Assembly: GCF_025642975.1 (NCBI RefSeq)
Contig: NZ_JANZKJ010000004.1
Location: 186,001-250,000, forward strand
DNA from: Pseudomonas sp. RIT-PI-S
GTDB lineage: Bacteria; Pseudomonadota; Gammaproteobacteria; Pseudomonadales; Pseudomonadaceae
DNA: 64,000 nucleotides
Direction: 5' to 3'
The position numbers and the translations under genes were made by a program. Below are positions 52,914 through 62,664 of the stretch, piece after piece. Each line of letters begins with the position of its first letter. The first letter of the stretch is position 1. The notes beneath the pieces were generated by a model. The model did not search any database, was not told the origin of the DNA, and worked only from the letters and a program-made list of their open reading frames with translations.

Positions 52914-53327
52914 TCAGCGGCGCCAGACGACGGCGGCAGGTGGGCGCGCGTGGGTCAGCAGCTGCGCCGCCAGGCCCATGCCCAGGGCGAACGCCAGTAA
53001 CAGGCCGAGTACGATCTTCCACCGTTGGCGCGTCGCGGGCCCGATGGAAGCCGCCTTGGCGGGCGCGCCAAGCTGTTGAAGCTGCGCCCGCAGCCGGCTT
53101 TCTTTCTGCTTGGCGATCCAGAGGTCGTGGCGGGCCCGTTGCGCCGGATCGTTGAGCACCGCATAGGCGTCGTTGAGCAGCTTGACGATGCGCTCAGCCT
53201 CCTGATTGCCCGGGTTACGGTCGGGGTGGTGCTTTTGCATCAGCGCCTTGTAGGCGGCGCGAATCACCTCCGGCGGCGCATTGCGCGCCACGCGCAGGTT
53301 GGCGTAATGAGTGGGGACTTCTGGCAT
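52914..53327 (-). CDS. J-domain (DnaJ-like) co-chaperone with C-terminal membrane anchor
   Basis: The 137-residue protein has a J domain (residues 6-70) with the HPD tripeptide at 34-36, needed to stimulate Hsp70 ATPase. A basic linker and one C-terminal hydrophobic helix (IVLGLLLAFALGMGLAAQLL) follow. It lacks the Gly/Phe and zinc regions of DnaJ, so it is a specialised membrane-tethered co-chaperone whose client is unknown. It starts at ATG 53327 and is probably a single-gene unit. Confidence 0.9.
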   Translation of the reverse strand: MPEVPTHYANLRVARNAPPEVIRAAYKALMQKHHPDRNPGNQEAERIVKLLNDAYAVLNDPAQRARHDLWIAKQKESRLRAQLQQLGAPAKAASIGPATRQRWKIVLGLLLAFALGMGLAAQLLTHARPPAAVVWRR

Positions 53328-53520
53328 TTATAGTGATCCGTCCGGGCTGGCCGCGCCGCTACCTGCCACGCCTGAAGGGCGGGCGAGCGGCGGCCTGCGA
53401 GGGTATCGGCGCTGATACAAAAAACTTTACGCTCCAGCGCGTTGGCTGGAGTTTGAAGCGAACCACGCCTAGTCTCTGTAGACCTCTAAGCACGTTTAGC
53501 AACCGCCAGGACTCACCCAA

Positions 53521-54405
53521 ATGCGTGGTAGCCGTTGTACCCTCGCGCTGCTGTTCGCTTTGGCTACCGGCATCGCCGGCGCCGTCACTACCAGCGAGAC
53601 CACGCCGACCGTGCGCTGGTTGACCCTCGATTTCCCCCCGCTGTTCATCCTGTCAGGCCCCGAGCACGGGGTGGGCGACTACGCCCAAGGCATTGCCGTG
53701 GCCAACCTCAGTGGTTACGAGCATGTGTCACAGGCGGTCCCGCCGAACTACCAGCGCATCGAACAGGAAATGAAAAGCCACGGCGACGTTTGCTTCGCCG
53801 GCTTTCTAAAAACCCCGGAGCGCGAGCGCTTCATGGTTTTTAGCGAGCCTTACCTGATGATGCTGCCGGTGCAGCTCTACGTACCGGCCGGCCGCGCCCA
53901 GCCGCCGGCGGTCTTGGACGGCCAGGTGGACCTGCAGCAGTTGCTTGCCACAGGTACCTTTCGCCTGGGCTTGCTCGGCGGGCGCCGCTATGGCGCAACG
54001 GTCGACCCGGTGGTGGAGGCCTACAAAGACAGCACTGCGGTGTACCGGCGCTTTTCCAAGGACCAGCTAGGCGGCCTGCTCACCCTTCTGGCGGCGCACG
54101 AGCATAGCCTCGACGGGGTGTTGTCGTACTCGAACGAAATCACCTACCTGGCGGCCCAGCCCGGGGCGAAGTTGATTGACTTGCGCGCCTATCCCCTCAA
54201 AGGCGCCCCGGCCTTCGTATTCGGCTACTTCGCCTGCTCCAGCAGTGAGCTGGGCCGTACGGTGATCGCCCGGATCAACCAGACCATCCCCACTATCCGC
54301 GCCCAGGTGGCGCAGATCTACGCGCGCCACCTGGCCCCTGGCGCGCGGGCGGCGTATTCCGCCCTTCTGCAACATCAGTGGGGTTTCGGCCTGAAGCCGG
54401 AATAG
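53521..54405 (+). CDS. Periplasmic solute-binding-like protein (family 3 related)
   Basis: The 294-residue protein has a signal peptide (CTLALLFALATGIAGA). Its solute-binding fold resembles the TIGR02285-type proteins: VRWLTLDFPPLFILSGPEHG, HGDVCFAGFLKTPERERFMV, SEPYLMMLPVQLYV. These lack a transporter partner. None is next to it here, but a chemoreceptor gene begins 97 bases downstream on the same strand, so it might present a ligand to that receptor. The ligand is unknown. Confidence 0.82.
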   Translation: MRGSRCTLALLFALATGIAGAVTTSETTPTVRWLTLDFPPLFILSGPEHGVGDYAQGIAVANLSGYEHVSQAVPPNYQRIEQEMKSHGDVCFAGFLKTPERERFMVFSEPYLMMLPVQLYVPAGRAQPPAVLDGQVDLQQLLATGTFRLGLLGGRRYGATVDPVVEAYKDSTAVYRRFSKDQLGGLLTLLAAHEHSLDGVLSYSNEITYLAAQPGAKLIDLRAYPLKGAPAFVFGYFACSSSELGRTVIARINQTIPTIRAQVAQIYARHLAPGARAAYSALLQHQWGFGLKPE

Positions 54406-54502
54406 GTCGTGGTGCCGTCGGCACCGTTCAAGTTAACGAAGCGGCCGCCGATGCAGTGAAACCCATATCCACCGTTGCGCCTGCCTCAACCTGGACGTCG
54501 CC

Positions 54503-56125
54503 ATGCTAAGAAGAATAAAGATTGCCCACCGCACCTTCCTGTTCTTTGCCCTGGTGGCATTGCTGCTGATCGCGGTGGGGCTGTTCAGCCTGACCCAGAT
54601 GGCGGCGATACGCGCCTCGGGCGCGACCGTGGAAAGCCATTGGATGCACAGCCAGGCCATGGCCGACGACATTGCCTTGAGCTTTGCCCGGATTCGCGTT
54701 GAATCCTTGCGCCAACTCGCTTTCAAGGACCCTGACACGTTCCGCAAGAGCGACGAACTGGTCACGGGCTCGATCCAGGACATCAAGCGCGCCCTGAGTG
54801 ACTACGAAGCGCTTATCGCCAGCCCTGAGGAACGGCAAGTCTTCAATGCCGCACGCGACACCTTCGGCCAGTACGCCAACACCTTGGCCGAGCGCCAGCG
54901 GGCCATTGCCGGCAGCGCAGCGGAGGCTGTCACCGGGCCGATCAACCAGGCCCTGGCCGCTCTGGGGCCGCAACTCAATGAAAAGCTGTCTGCCCTGCGG
55001 GATTTCAACCAGGCGGGCGCGACCAGGGCCGCAGCGTTTTCCGACGCCACCTATAGCAGCGCGCGCGGTGTGATTTGCGCGGTAATCCTGGTGGCACTGG
55101 CCGTCACCCTGATACTGGCGCTGACCCTAACCCGCAGCATCATTGCGCCAATCCGCCAGGCGGTAGGCTTCGCCAACGGGATTGCCCAGGGGAGCCTGAA
55201 CCGCGCCATCGAGCCCGATGGCGATGACGAGGCCACGCAACTGTTCGCCGCCCTGGGCACCATGCAGGGCAACCTGCGCCAGACCATCGGCCAGATCGGC
55301 GATTCCTCGCGGCAACTTTCGGCAGCCGCCGAGCAGATGAGCGCGGTGATGGAAGAAAGCACCCGTGGCCTGCAGCGGCAGAATGCCGAGATCGAGCAGG
55401 CCGCCACCGCGGTCAACCAGATGACCGCCGCCGTTGAAGAGGTGGCTACCAATGCGGTGTCTACCTCCGAGGCTTCCCAGGCGTCCAGCCGCTCGGCCGC
55501 TGACGGCCGGGCGCAGCTCGCCGATGCGATTGCCTCGATCCAGGCGCTGAGCGACGACGTGATGAGCGCCTCGGACCGCGCCACCGCGCTGGCCGCGCAA
55601 ACGCGCAACATCAGCACGGTGCTGGACGTGATTCGCGCCGTGGCTGAACAAACCAACCTGCTGGCGCTCAATGCCGCCATCGAAGCCGCCCGCGCTGGCG
55701 ATGCCGGGCGCGGCTTTGCCGTGGTGGCCGACGAAGTGCGCGCGCTGGCGCATCGTACGGGTGAGTCCACCCGGGAGATCGAAAGCATGATCGGCAGCAT
55801 TCAGCAGGGCACCGGCCTCACCGTCGAGGCCCTGCAGCACAGCGCCGAGCGCGCCCGCACCACCATGGGCAAGGCCAACGCCGCCGGCCAGGCCCTGGGC
55901 ACCATTACCCAGGCGGTCGCCAGCATCAATGACCGCAACCTGTTGATCGCCAGCGCCTCCGAGGAACAGGCCCAGGTGGCTCGGGAAGTCGACCGCAGCC
56001 TGGTCAGCATCCGCGACCTGTCCGTGCAGACCGCCGCCGGCGCTCAGCAAACCAGCGAAGCCACCGATGAGCTGGCGCGCCTGGCCAACGACCTCAACGG
56101 GTTGGTCAAGCGCTTTACGCTGTGA
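54503..56125 (+). CDS. Methyl-accepting chemotaxis receptor with helical-bundle sensor
   Basis: The 540-residue receptor has a membrane helix ([20 protein letters not shown]) and a periplasmic four-helix-bundle-like domain of about 155 residues. A second helix ([20 protein letters not shown]), HAMP and the signalling hairpin with [20 protein letters not shown] follow. It senses a solute directly or through a binding protein; the gene just upstream encodes such a protein. Starts at ATG 54503. Confidence 0.92.
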   Translation: MLRRIKIAHRTFLFFALVALLLIAVGLFSLTQMAAIRASGATVESHWMHSQAMADDIALSFARIRVESLRQLAFKDPDTFRKSDELVTGSIQDIKRALSDYEALIASPEERQVFNAARDTFGQYANTLAERQRAIAGSAAEAVTGPINQALAALGPQLNEKLSALRDFNQAGATRAAAFSDATYSSARGVICAVILVALAVTLILALTLTRSIIAPIRQAVGFANGIAQGSLNRAIEPDGDDEATQLFAALGTMQGNLRQTIGQIGDSSRQLSAAAEQMSAVMEESTRGLQRQNAEIEQAATAVNQMTAAVEEVATNAVSTSEASQASSRSAADGRAQLADAIASIQALSDDVMSASDRATALAAQTRNISTVLDVIRAVAEQTNLLALNAAIEAARAGDAGRGFAVVADEVRALAHRTGESTREIESMIGSIQQGTGLTVEALQHSAERARTTMGKANAAGQALGTITQAVASINDRNLLIASASEEQAQVAREVDRSLVSIRDLSVQTAAGAQQTSEATDELARLANDLNGLVKRFTL

Positions 56126-56129
56126 TCCG

Positions 56130-57647
56130 CTAGCGCGTAGCGGTGGGCGCGGGCGCCACCCGCGGGCCGCGCTCGCCGGCCAGGGTCCAGGCGTCGGCAA
56201 ACGGCGCCGAGCCTTTGTCGTAGGGCTTGAACAGCAGCATGTAGGCCAGGCCGAGGGCGATCACGATCACTGCCGTGACGATGATCCCGTAGTTGCTATA
56301 CCAAGGCGCATCCGGCGTGCGTGGCCAGGACATGTTGGCGATTGCCAACAGCCCATAGGCCAGTGCCAGCACGTTCACCGGCCAGGCCCAGGCGCCCAGC
56401 TTGAAATGCCCCGACGGCTGCCAGCCGCGAGCGCGGGCGTAGAGCGCGCCGCCGACGATCATCTGGAAGGCCAGGTAAATGCCGATGGCGGCGAAGCTGA
56501 CGATGATCGCCAAGGCGTTTTCCAGCACCAGCCCGGCGGCGATGATCAGCGCCGGGATGATGCCGCACACCAGCAGTGCGGCCGTGGGCACCCGCGTATG
56601 GGGCGAGAGTTTTTTCAGCACGGTGCTGCCCATGACCATTTCGTCCCGAGCGAACGAGTACAGCAAGCGGCTGGCGGCGGCTTGCAGGCTGAGCACGCAG
56701 GAGATGAACGACACCGCGATGACGGTGGTGACTACGCGCCAGCCGGTGGCGCCGAAGGCATTGCTCATCACTGTGAACACGGGGTCGGTATCTTCTCCGG
56801 CGATCACCTTGCCGATGTCCGGCACGGCGAGGATCAGCGCCAGCGCGGCGAAAACGGCCGCGCCACCGCCGATGTAGAGGGTCATGCGCATGGCCCGAGG
56901 GATTTGCCGGCCAGGGTTGGGGGTTTCCTCGGCGACGTCGCCGCAGGCTTCGAAGCCGTAATACAGGAACATCCCGGCCAGCGACGCGGTGAGGAATGCG
57001 GGCCAATAGCTGCCGTCTATGCGGATGTCGAAGGTGTTCCAGAGCACAGCCACGGGCTGATGGCGCTCGAACAGCAATAGGTAGCCGCCGATCACCAGGG
57101 CCCCGAGCAGCTCGCAGATGAATCCGAACATGGCGACCCGCGCCAGCAGCCGCGTGCCGCTGAGGTTGAGCAGCGTTGCCAGGGCGGTCAGCGCCAACGC
57201 CACTAGGGTGTTGGTGACCACGCTCGGGGCGAAGCCGAGCATGGCGGCAATATACGGCCCGGCGCCCAACGCCACGGCGGCGATGGTCACGCACAGCGAG
57301 CAGGAATAGATCCAGCCGACCATCCACGCCCAGCGCTTGCCCACCAGGCGCCGCGCCCAAGGATAAATGCCGCCGGAAATCGGGAACTGCGACACCACTT
57401 CACAGAAGATCAGGCACACCAGGAATTGCCCGATCCCCACCAACAGGTAAGACCAGAACATCGGCGGGCCACCAGCGGCGAGGCAGATGCCGAACAGCGT
57501 ATACACCCCCACCACCGGCGACAGGTAGGTGAAGCCCAGAGCGAAGTTTTCCCAGGCGCTCATCTTGCGCTCGAAGTTGGAGCTGTAACCCAAGGCTGCC
57601 AGCTGCGCGGCGTCTCCGCCCGCTGTGGAACTGTCTGTTTTATTCAT
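56130..57647 (-). CDS. APC-family amino acid/amine permease
   Basis: This 505-residue protein with about twelve helices matches the amino acid/choline (ACT) branch: SAWENFALGFTYLSPVVGVY, FPISGGIYPWARRLVGKRWA, and the family signature CGDVAEETPNPGRQIPRAM. The ATG at 57647 follows GGGTGG. The longer frame upstream (Arg-rich) is not part of it. Members carry GABA, choline, amines or amino acids; the substrate is not evident. It is convergent with the chemoreceptor gene, 4 bases apart. Confidence 0.9.
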   Translation of the reverse strand: MNKTDSSTAGGDAAQLAALGYSSNFERKMSAWENFALGFTYLSPVVGVYTLFGICLAAGGPPMFWSYLLVGIGQFLVCLIFCEVVSQFPISGGIYPWARRLVGKRWAWMVGWIYSCSLCVTIAAVALGAGPYIAAMLGFAPSVVTNTLVALALTALATLLNLSGTRLLARVAMFGFICELLGALVIGGYLLLFERHQPVAVLWNTFDIRIDGSYWPAFLTASLAGMFLYYGFEACGDVAEETPNPGRQIPRAMRMTLYIGGGAAVFAALALILAVPDIGKVIAGEDTDPVFTVMSNAFGATGWRVVTTVIAVSFISCVLSLQAAASRLLYSFARDEMVMGSTVLKKLSPHTRVPTAALLVCGIIPALIIAAGLVLENALAIIVSFAAIGIYLAFQMIVGGALYARARGWQPSGHFKLGAWAWPVNVLALAYGLLAIANMSWPRTPDAPWYSNYGIIVTAVIVIALGLAYMLLFKPYDKGSAPFADAWTLAGERGPRVAPAPTATR

Positions 57648-57823
57648 AGCCACCCCCCAAAAGTAGGTCCGAGGGGCCATGCGCCGGCTACGGGCGTTGG
57701 GCCTTCGGCTGGCCGGCACTGGCCCAAGGGGAACGGTAGCTTAATAAATTTGACAGGCAGAGCCGGGAGGTCGCTTTTGGTTCAAAGCGCCGTTTTTGAT
57801 GAGGTTAACAGGGCCCGTGGCCG

Positions 57824-58708
57824 TCATACCGCGCCGCGAATGGCCTCGAGCAACATCAGGCAGGCGGGGTTGTCGGTATCGGCCCGCCAGATCAGATGCA
57901 GCTCGCTCTGCACGCCTTCGTCCAGATCCAGTTCGCGGAACACCACGTTCCTGAACACCACGTTGGTGGCGCAGCGGGGCACCAGCGCCAGGCCCAGCCC
58001 GGCATTCACCAGGGCCAGGATGGTCAAGGATGACCCCAGCCACTGCACGTAGTCTGGGGTCACCCCCGCGGAGCGGAACATGCCGGTGAGCAGCTCGTTG
58101 AAAGGCGCGTAGGCGGCATGTGAGTACATCAGGAACGGCTCGCCGTGCAGGTCGGCCACGCTCGGTCGCGCGGCGTGGGCCAGTGGGTGAGCGGCGCCGA
58201 CCGCCAGCACGAAGGGTTCGCGCACCAGCCGCTCGCTGGCAAAACCCGGCGCATGCAATGGTGCCCGGGCGATGCCCAGGTCGATGCGGCGCGCGCGCAA
58301 GGCTTCCTGCTGCTGTGCGGTGTTCATTTCGGTGAGTGCGATGTTCACGTTCGGCTGCTGCTCGCGGGCCTCGGCGATGACCCGGGGGAGGAATTCATAC
58401 ACCGCGCTGCCAACGAAGCCGATGGTTACCGAGCCAATGTCCCCTGCAGCGAAACGCCGCGCCGCAACGGCGGCCATCTCCGCCCGTTCCAGCAGGTTCT
58501 GCGCCTCCACGAAGAACGCCCGGCCTGCGGCGGTCAACGCCACGCTGCGGGTGCTGCGGGTGAGCAGGGCCACGCCCAACTGATGCTCAAGCAGCTGGAT
58601 TTGCCGGCTCAGCGGCGGCTGGGTCATGTTCAGGCGCTCGGCCGCGCGGCGAAAGTTGAGTTCGCTGGCCACGGTGGTGAAGCAACGGAGCTGCGCGAGT
58701 TCAAACAC
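57824..58708 (-). CDS. LysR-family regulator of the adjoining sugar-acid cluster
   Basis: This 294-residue LysR protein has helix-turn-helix LRCFTTVASELNFRRAAERL followed by NMTQPPLSRQIQLLEHQLG, and an effector domain typical of the family. I chose GTG 58708, which gives the usual start (VFELAQLRCF), rather than an ATG 51 bases upstream. It is divergent from an MFS-dehydratase-galactose dehydrogenase operon. A palindrome in the intergenic region is a candidate site. Confidence 0.9.
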   Translation of the reverse strand: MFELAQLRCFTTVASELNFRRAAERLNMTQPPLSRQIQLLEHQLGVALLTRSTRSVALTAAGRAFFVEAQNLLERAEMAAVAARRFAAGDIGSVTIGFVGSAVYEFLPRVIAEAREQQPNVNIALTEMNTAQQQEALRARRIDLGIARAPLHAPGFASERLVREPFVLAVGAAHPLAHAARPSVADLHGEPFLMYSHAAYAPFNELLTGMFRSAGVTPDYVQWLGSSLTILALVNAGLGLALVPRCATNVVFRNVVFRELDLDEGVQSELHLIWRADTDNPACLMLLEAIRGAV

Positions 58709-58737
58709 TGATTCATTCCGGGTATCAATCGACACCC

Positions 58738-58747
58738 AATCTAGATT
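58738..58747. promoter_or_regulatory. Palindrome in the LysR-MFS intergenic region
   Basis: AATCTAGATT is a perfect 10-bp palindrome 30 bases upstream of the LysR start and 120 bases before the MFS gene. It is placed as expected for LysR binding that controls both directions. Short palindromes occur by chance, so this is a candidate only. Confidence 0.4.
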
Positions 58748-58866
58748 AGACCGCAACAATGCTCAGGTCCATCATCCGTGAAGTGCCCGGGTTCACCCCG
58801 AGCCTGTAGGCCTGGCAAAGCCCGCTAACCCTGTGCCCCCACAAAAACAAAACCGGGAGACACCCT

Positions 58867-60207
58867 GTGAACCAGCCCCATAGCCCTGTCCACGTGGACG
58901 TGCTCGCCCGGGCGGCGAGCAAGGTCAAACGCCATGTGCTGCCGCTGTTCGTAGTGATGTTCATCGTCAATTACATCGACCGGGTGAACATCGGCTTCGT
59001 CCGCGCCCACATGGAAGCCGACCTGGGCATTGGCGCCGCCGCCTACGGCCTGGGCGCCGGGTTGTTCTTCATTGGCTACGCGTTGTTCGAGGTGCCGTCG
59101 AACCTCTTATTGCAGCGCTATGGTGCGCGCGCCTGGCTGGCGCGGATCATGCTCACCTGGGGCGTGGCGGCGATGGCCATGGCCTTCGTGCGCGGCGAAA
59201 TCAGCTTCTATGTGTTGCGCTTCGTGCTCGGCGCGGCCGAAGCCGGGTTCTTCCCAGGCATCATTTATTACTTCACCCAGTGGTTGCCGGCCGCCGAGCG
59301 CGGCAAGGCCATGGCGGTGTTCCTCAGCGGCTCGGCCATCGCCTCGGTGATCTCCGGCCCTGTGTCCGGGGGGGTGCTTAGCCTGAACCTGCCTGGCCTG
59401 CATGCCTGGCAGTGGATGTTCTTGATCGAAGGCCTGGCCTCGGTGGTGCTCTGCGGTTTCGTGTGGCTGCACCTGCAGTCGCACCCCGAGCAAGCCAAGT
59501 GGCTGACGGTGGAGGAGCGCCAGGCACTGATTGGCACCATCGCCACCGAGCAGGCGGCGCGTGAGGCGGAGCGAGGCGGGCGGCCGTCACTGCTAAGGCT
59601 GCTGGCGGACCGACAGATCCTGCTGTTCTGCTTCATCTACTTCTCAGTGGCCCTGACCATTTACGGCGCGACCTTCTGGCTGCCCAGCATGATCAAGCAA
59701 ATGGGCAACCTGGGGGATTTCCAGGTGGGCTTGCTCAACGCCGTTCCCTGGCTGATCTCTATCGCTGCCATGTACGGCTTCGCCGCCCTGGCCGCCAAGT
59801 GGCGTCATCAGCAGGCCTGGTGCGCGCTGACCCTGCTGATCGCCGCGCTGGGGATGTTCATGTCCACCACCGGTGGGCCGGTGTTCGCCTTCGTTGCCAT
59901 CTGCTTTGCCGCCATCGGCTTCAAGGCCGCCTCGGCACTGTTCTGGCCGTTGCCGCAGGGGTATCTGGATGCGCGCATCGCCGCGGCGGTGATCGCCTTG
60001 ATCAACTCCATTGGCAACCTTGGCGGTTTTGTGGCGCCCACCGCGTTTGGCTTTCTGGAACAAACCACGGGTTCGATCCAGGGCGGGCTGTATGGCCTGG
60101 CGATCACTTCGGTGCTGGCGGCGGTGGTGGTGATGTTTGCCCGCGGCAAGCCCGGCGCTGGCGAACGCTTGTCGGGCGGCGGCAAGCGCGAGCCGGTGGC
60201 TGTTTGA
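58867..60207 (+). CDS. ACS-family MFS transporter (sugar acid/anion symporter)
   Basis: This 446-residue, twelve-helix protein carries anion:cation symporter signatures: FVVMFIVNYIDRVNIGFVRA near helix 1, GAGLFFIGYALFEVPSNLLL, and RFVLGAAEAGFFPGIIYYFTQW. The family includes glucarate, galactonate, hexuronate and phthalate transporters. GTG 58867 follows GGGAGA. It is first in an operon with a glucarate-dehydratase-type enzyme, so uptake of a C6 sugar acid is likely. Confidence 0.92.
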   Translation: MNQPHSPVHVDVLARAASKVKRHVLPLFVVMFIVNYIDRVNIGFVRAHMEADLGIGAAAYGLGAGLFFIGYALFEVPSNLLLQRYGARAWLARIMLTWGVAAMAMAFVRGEISFYVLRFVLGAAEAGFFPGIIYYFTQWLPAAERGKAMAVFLSGSAIASVISGPVSGGVLSLNLPGLHAWQWMFLIEGLASVVLCGFVWLHLQSHPEQAKWLTVEERQALIGTIATEQAAREAERGGRPSLLRLLADRQILLFCFIYFSVALTIYGATFWLPSMIKQMGNLGDFQVGLLNAVPWLISIAAMYGFAALAAKWRHQQAWCALTLLIAALGMFMSTTGGPVFAFVAICFAAIGFKAASALFWPLPQGYLDARIAAAVIALINSIGNLGGFVAPTAFGFLEQTTGSIQGGLYGLAITSVLAAVVVMFARGKPGAGERLSGGGKREPVAV

Positions 60208-60244
60208 AGCTGTTTTTCTGTTTTTTTCACCCAGGAGTTTTGAC

Positions 60245-61519
60245 GTGAAGATCATCCGCGTGACCGTTACCCCGATTGCCTTCCGCGACCCGCCGCTGCT
60301 CAATGCCAGTGGCATCCACGAGCCCTATGCGCTGCGCTCGATCATCGAGGTGGAAAGCGACAACGGCTACATCGGCCTGGGCGAAAGCTACGGTGACGCG
60401 CCGGCGCTGGCGATCCAGCAAGCATTGCAGGCGCCCTTGATCGGCCTGGACCCCTTCAACCTCAACGGCCTGCGCCAGGTGGTGCAGGCCACGGTTGCCG
60501 CGCACAAACCCGCCAGCGTGCAAGGGGCCGAGCTAGCCCCCGGTTCCCACGCCAGCAAGGCGGTGAGCAATGCCTATTCGGCGTTCGAAGTGGCCTTCCT
60601 GGACCTGCAGGCGCGCTCGTTGAACGTGCCCCTGGTGGACCTGCTCGGCGGCGCGGTGCGCGAGCGCGTACCGTTCAGCGCCTATCTGTTCTTCAAGTAT
60701 GCGCAGCACGTGGGCGCGCCTTATCCGGCGGATACCTGGGGCGAGGCCCTGAGCGAAGCGCAGATCGTCGCCCAGGCCGCGCGGATGATCGAGGCGCATG
60801 GGTTCCAGAGCATCAAGCTCAAGGCCGGTGCGCTGACGCCCGAGCACGAAGTGGCCTGTATCAAGGCGCTCAAGCGCGCCTTCCCTGAGCACCCGCTGCG
60901 CATCGATCCCAACGGCAACTGGTCGCTGGAAACCGCCTTGCGCATGGCGCAACTGCTGGGCGACGACCTTCAATACTACGAAGACCCCACCCCTGGGCTA
61001 GAGGGCATGGCCGAGCTACACCGGCACACCGGGCTGTCGCTGGCGACCAACATGGTGGTGACGGACTTCGACGAATTCCGCCGCAGCGTGGCGTTGAACA
61101 GTGTGCAGATCGTGCTGGCGGACCATCACTATTGGGGCGGCCTGCGCGATACCCAGGTGCTGGCGAAGATGTGCGACACCTTCGGCCTGGGCGTGTCCAT
61201 GCACTCCAACTCGCATTTGGGCATCAGCCTGATGGCCATGGCCCACGTGGCCGCCGCCGTGCCTAACCTGGGCTACGCCTGCGACACCCATTACCCATGG
61301 CAGGAGCCGGACGAAGAGGTGATCAAGGGCGGCAAGCTGACGATCCAGGGCGGCTGCGTGGCCGTTACCCGCGCGCCCGGGTTGGGCGTTGAACTGGACT
61401 ACGAGCAACTGGCCAAGCTGCACGAGCAATTCCTGCGCTGCGGCATCCGCCAGCGCGACGACGTACGCCAGATGCAGCGCTACCAGCCGGAATGGAAGGC
61501 GATAAAGCCCAGGTATTGA
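60245..61519 (+). CDS. Enolase-superfamily sugar-acid dehydratase, glucarate dehydratase type
   Basis: The 424-residue enzyme has an enolase-type N-terminal cap and a TIM barrel. The K-x-K motif is in FQSIKLKAGA, with metal ligands Asp in LRIDPNG and Glu in YYEDPTPG. ATNMVVTDF, DHHYWGGL and the catalytic His in MHSNSHLGISL followed by DTHYPW are the glucarate dehydratase pattern. It abstracts an alpha proton and removes water from an aldarate or aldonate. GTG 60245 follows AGGAG by 8 bases. The exact substrate (glucarate, galactarate or a relative) is undecided. Confidence 0.9.
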   Translation: MKIIRVTVTPIAFRDPPLLNASGIHEPYALRSIIEVESDNGYIGLGESYGDAPALAIQQALQAPLIGLDPFNLNGLRQVVQATVAAHKPASVQGAELAPGSHASKAVSNAYSAFEVAFLDLQARSLNVPLVDLLGGAVRERVPFSAYLFFKYAQHVGAPYPADTWGEALSEAQIVAQAARMIEAHGFQSIKLKAGALTPEHEVACIKALKRAFPEHPLRIDPNGNWSLETALRMAQLLGDDLQYYEDPTPGLEGMAELHRHTGLSLATNMVVTDFDEFRRSVALNSVQIVLADHHYWGGLRDTQVLAKMCDTFGLGVSMHSNSHLGISLMAMAHVAAAVPNLGYACDTHYPWQEPDEEVIKGGKLTIQGGCVAVTRAPGLGVELDYEQLAKLHEQFLRCGIRQRDDVRQMQRYQPEWKAIKPRY

Positions 61520-61532
61520 GCGGCACATCGGT

Positions 61533-61560
61533 CCCGTAGCAGCAGGCCTTGGCCGCGACC
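61533..61560 (+). repeat. REP-like 28-bp element, copy 2
   Basis: Same length and same ends (CCCGTAGCAGC ... CCGCGACC) as the copy at 17354-17381, with a different centre containing GGCC-TT-GGCC. It lies 14 bases after the dehydratase stop codon and before the galactose dehydrogenase gene. Confidence 0.55.
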
Positions 61561-61659
61561 GAGCGCTGCGCCCACAACGCCGAGCGGGCAAATCTTCTAC
61601 ATACCCACTACCATGTGATCGCTTGACTGACCTCTATAAAAACAACGCAGGAGTGTTCG

Positions 61660-62586
61660 ATGCAGCCGATTCGTCTTGGCCTGGTGGGGTACGGCAAGAT
61701 CGCCCAGGACCAGCATGTGCCCGCGATCCAGGCCGACCCCGGGTTCGAGCTGGTCGCCGTGGCGACCCAAGGCTCGCCGTGCCCGGGCGTGGCAAACTTC
61801 AGCTCGCTGACCGACATGCTCCGCGAGCTTCCCCAGTTGCAAGCCATCGCCTTCTGCACCCCGCCCCAAGGCCGCTACGCGCTGGTGAGTGAAGCACTTG
61901 CCGCAGGCAAGCATGTGCTGGTGGAGAAGCCTCCTTGTGCCAGCCTGGGCGAAGCCATGGCGTTGGTCGACCAGGCAGCCCAGGCCGGGGTGACCGGCGT
62001 GTTTGCCTGGCACTCGCGTTTTGCCCCGGGCGTGCAGGCGGCGCGGGCCTGGCTCGCGGAAGGCGAGTTGCAGGCCGTGCGCGTGGAATGGAAAGAAAGC
62101 GTGCGCAAATGGCACCCTGGGCAAACCTGGATCTGGCAAGCCGGCGGGCTCGGGGTGTTCGACCCCGGCATCAACGCGCTGTCCATCGTTACGGCACTGC
62201 TGCCCGCGCCGCTGTTCGTCGACAAGGCGCAGCTGCAAATGCCCGCGAACTGCCAGTCCCCCATCGCCGCCACGCTCGCGCTGCGCAGCGAACAAGGCCT
62301 ACCCATCAGCGCTGAGCTGGACTTCGACCACGGCCACGATGAACTCTGGCGCATCGAGCTGCAGGCCGAGCACGGCGTGCTGCGCCTGGATCACGGCGGC
62401 GCCACCCTGAGTGTCGACGGCGTTGCCCGCACCGTGCCGGAAGAGGGTGAATACCCGGCGCTGTACCGGCACTTCCGGCAGCTGATCGAGGCGGGCGCCA
62501 GTGACATGGACGTGCAACCGCTGCGGCTGGTGGCCGACAGCTTCTTCGCCGGGGAACGGGTGACCGTCGAGCCGTTTTACGAGTAA
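61660..62586 (+). CDS. gal: D-galactose 1-dehydrogenase (Gfo/Idh/MocA family)
   Basis: The 308-residue protein has the Rossmann motif GLVGYGKIAQDQHVPAI and the EKPP motif in HVLVEKPPCASLGEA, both typical of Gfo/Idh/MocA oxidoreductases. The N-terminal half agrees closely with my recollection of the Pseudomonas fluorescens galactose dehydrogenase, which oxidises D-galactose (and some pentoses) to the lactone with NAD. AGGAG lies 8 bases before ATG 61660. It follows the MFS and dehydratase genes, suggesting an oxidative galactose route. Arabinose or fucose are alternative substrates. Confidence 0.88.
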   Translation: MQPIRLGLVGYGKIAQDQHVPAIQADPGFELVAVATQGSPCPGVANFSSLTDMLRELPQLQAIAFCTPPQGRYALVSEALAAGKHVLVEKPPCASLGEAMALVDQAAQAGVTGVFAWHSRFAPGVQAARAWLAEGELQAVRVEWKESVRKWHPGQTWIWQAGGLGVFDPGINALSIVTALLPAPLFVDKAQLQMPANCQSPIAATLALRSEQGLPISAELDFDHGHDELWRIELQAEHGVLRLDHGGATLSVDGVARTVPEEGEYPALYRHFRQLIEAGASDMDVQPLRLVADSFFAGERVTVEPFYE

Positions 62587-62664
62587 TGCGGCGGTGGCCG
62601 CCGAACTCTCATGCCTCTGGCGTTTTCGAACCCTTACTGCTCGAACAACCCAGAGGAGAGCGAG

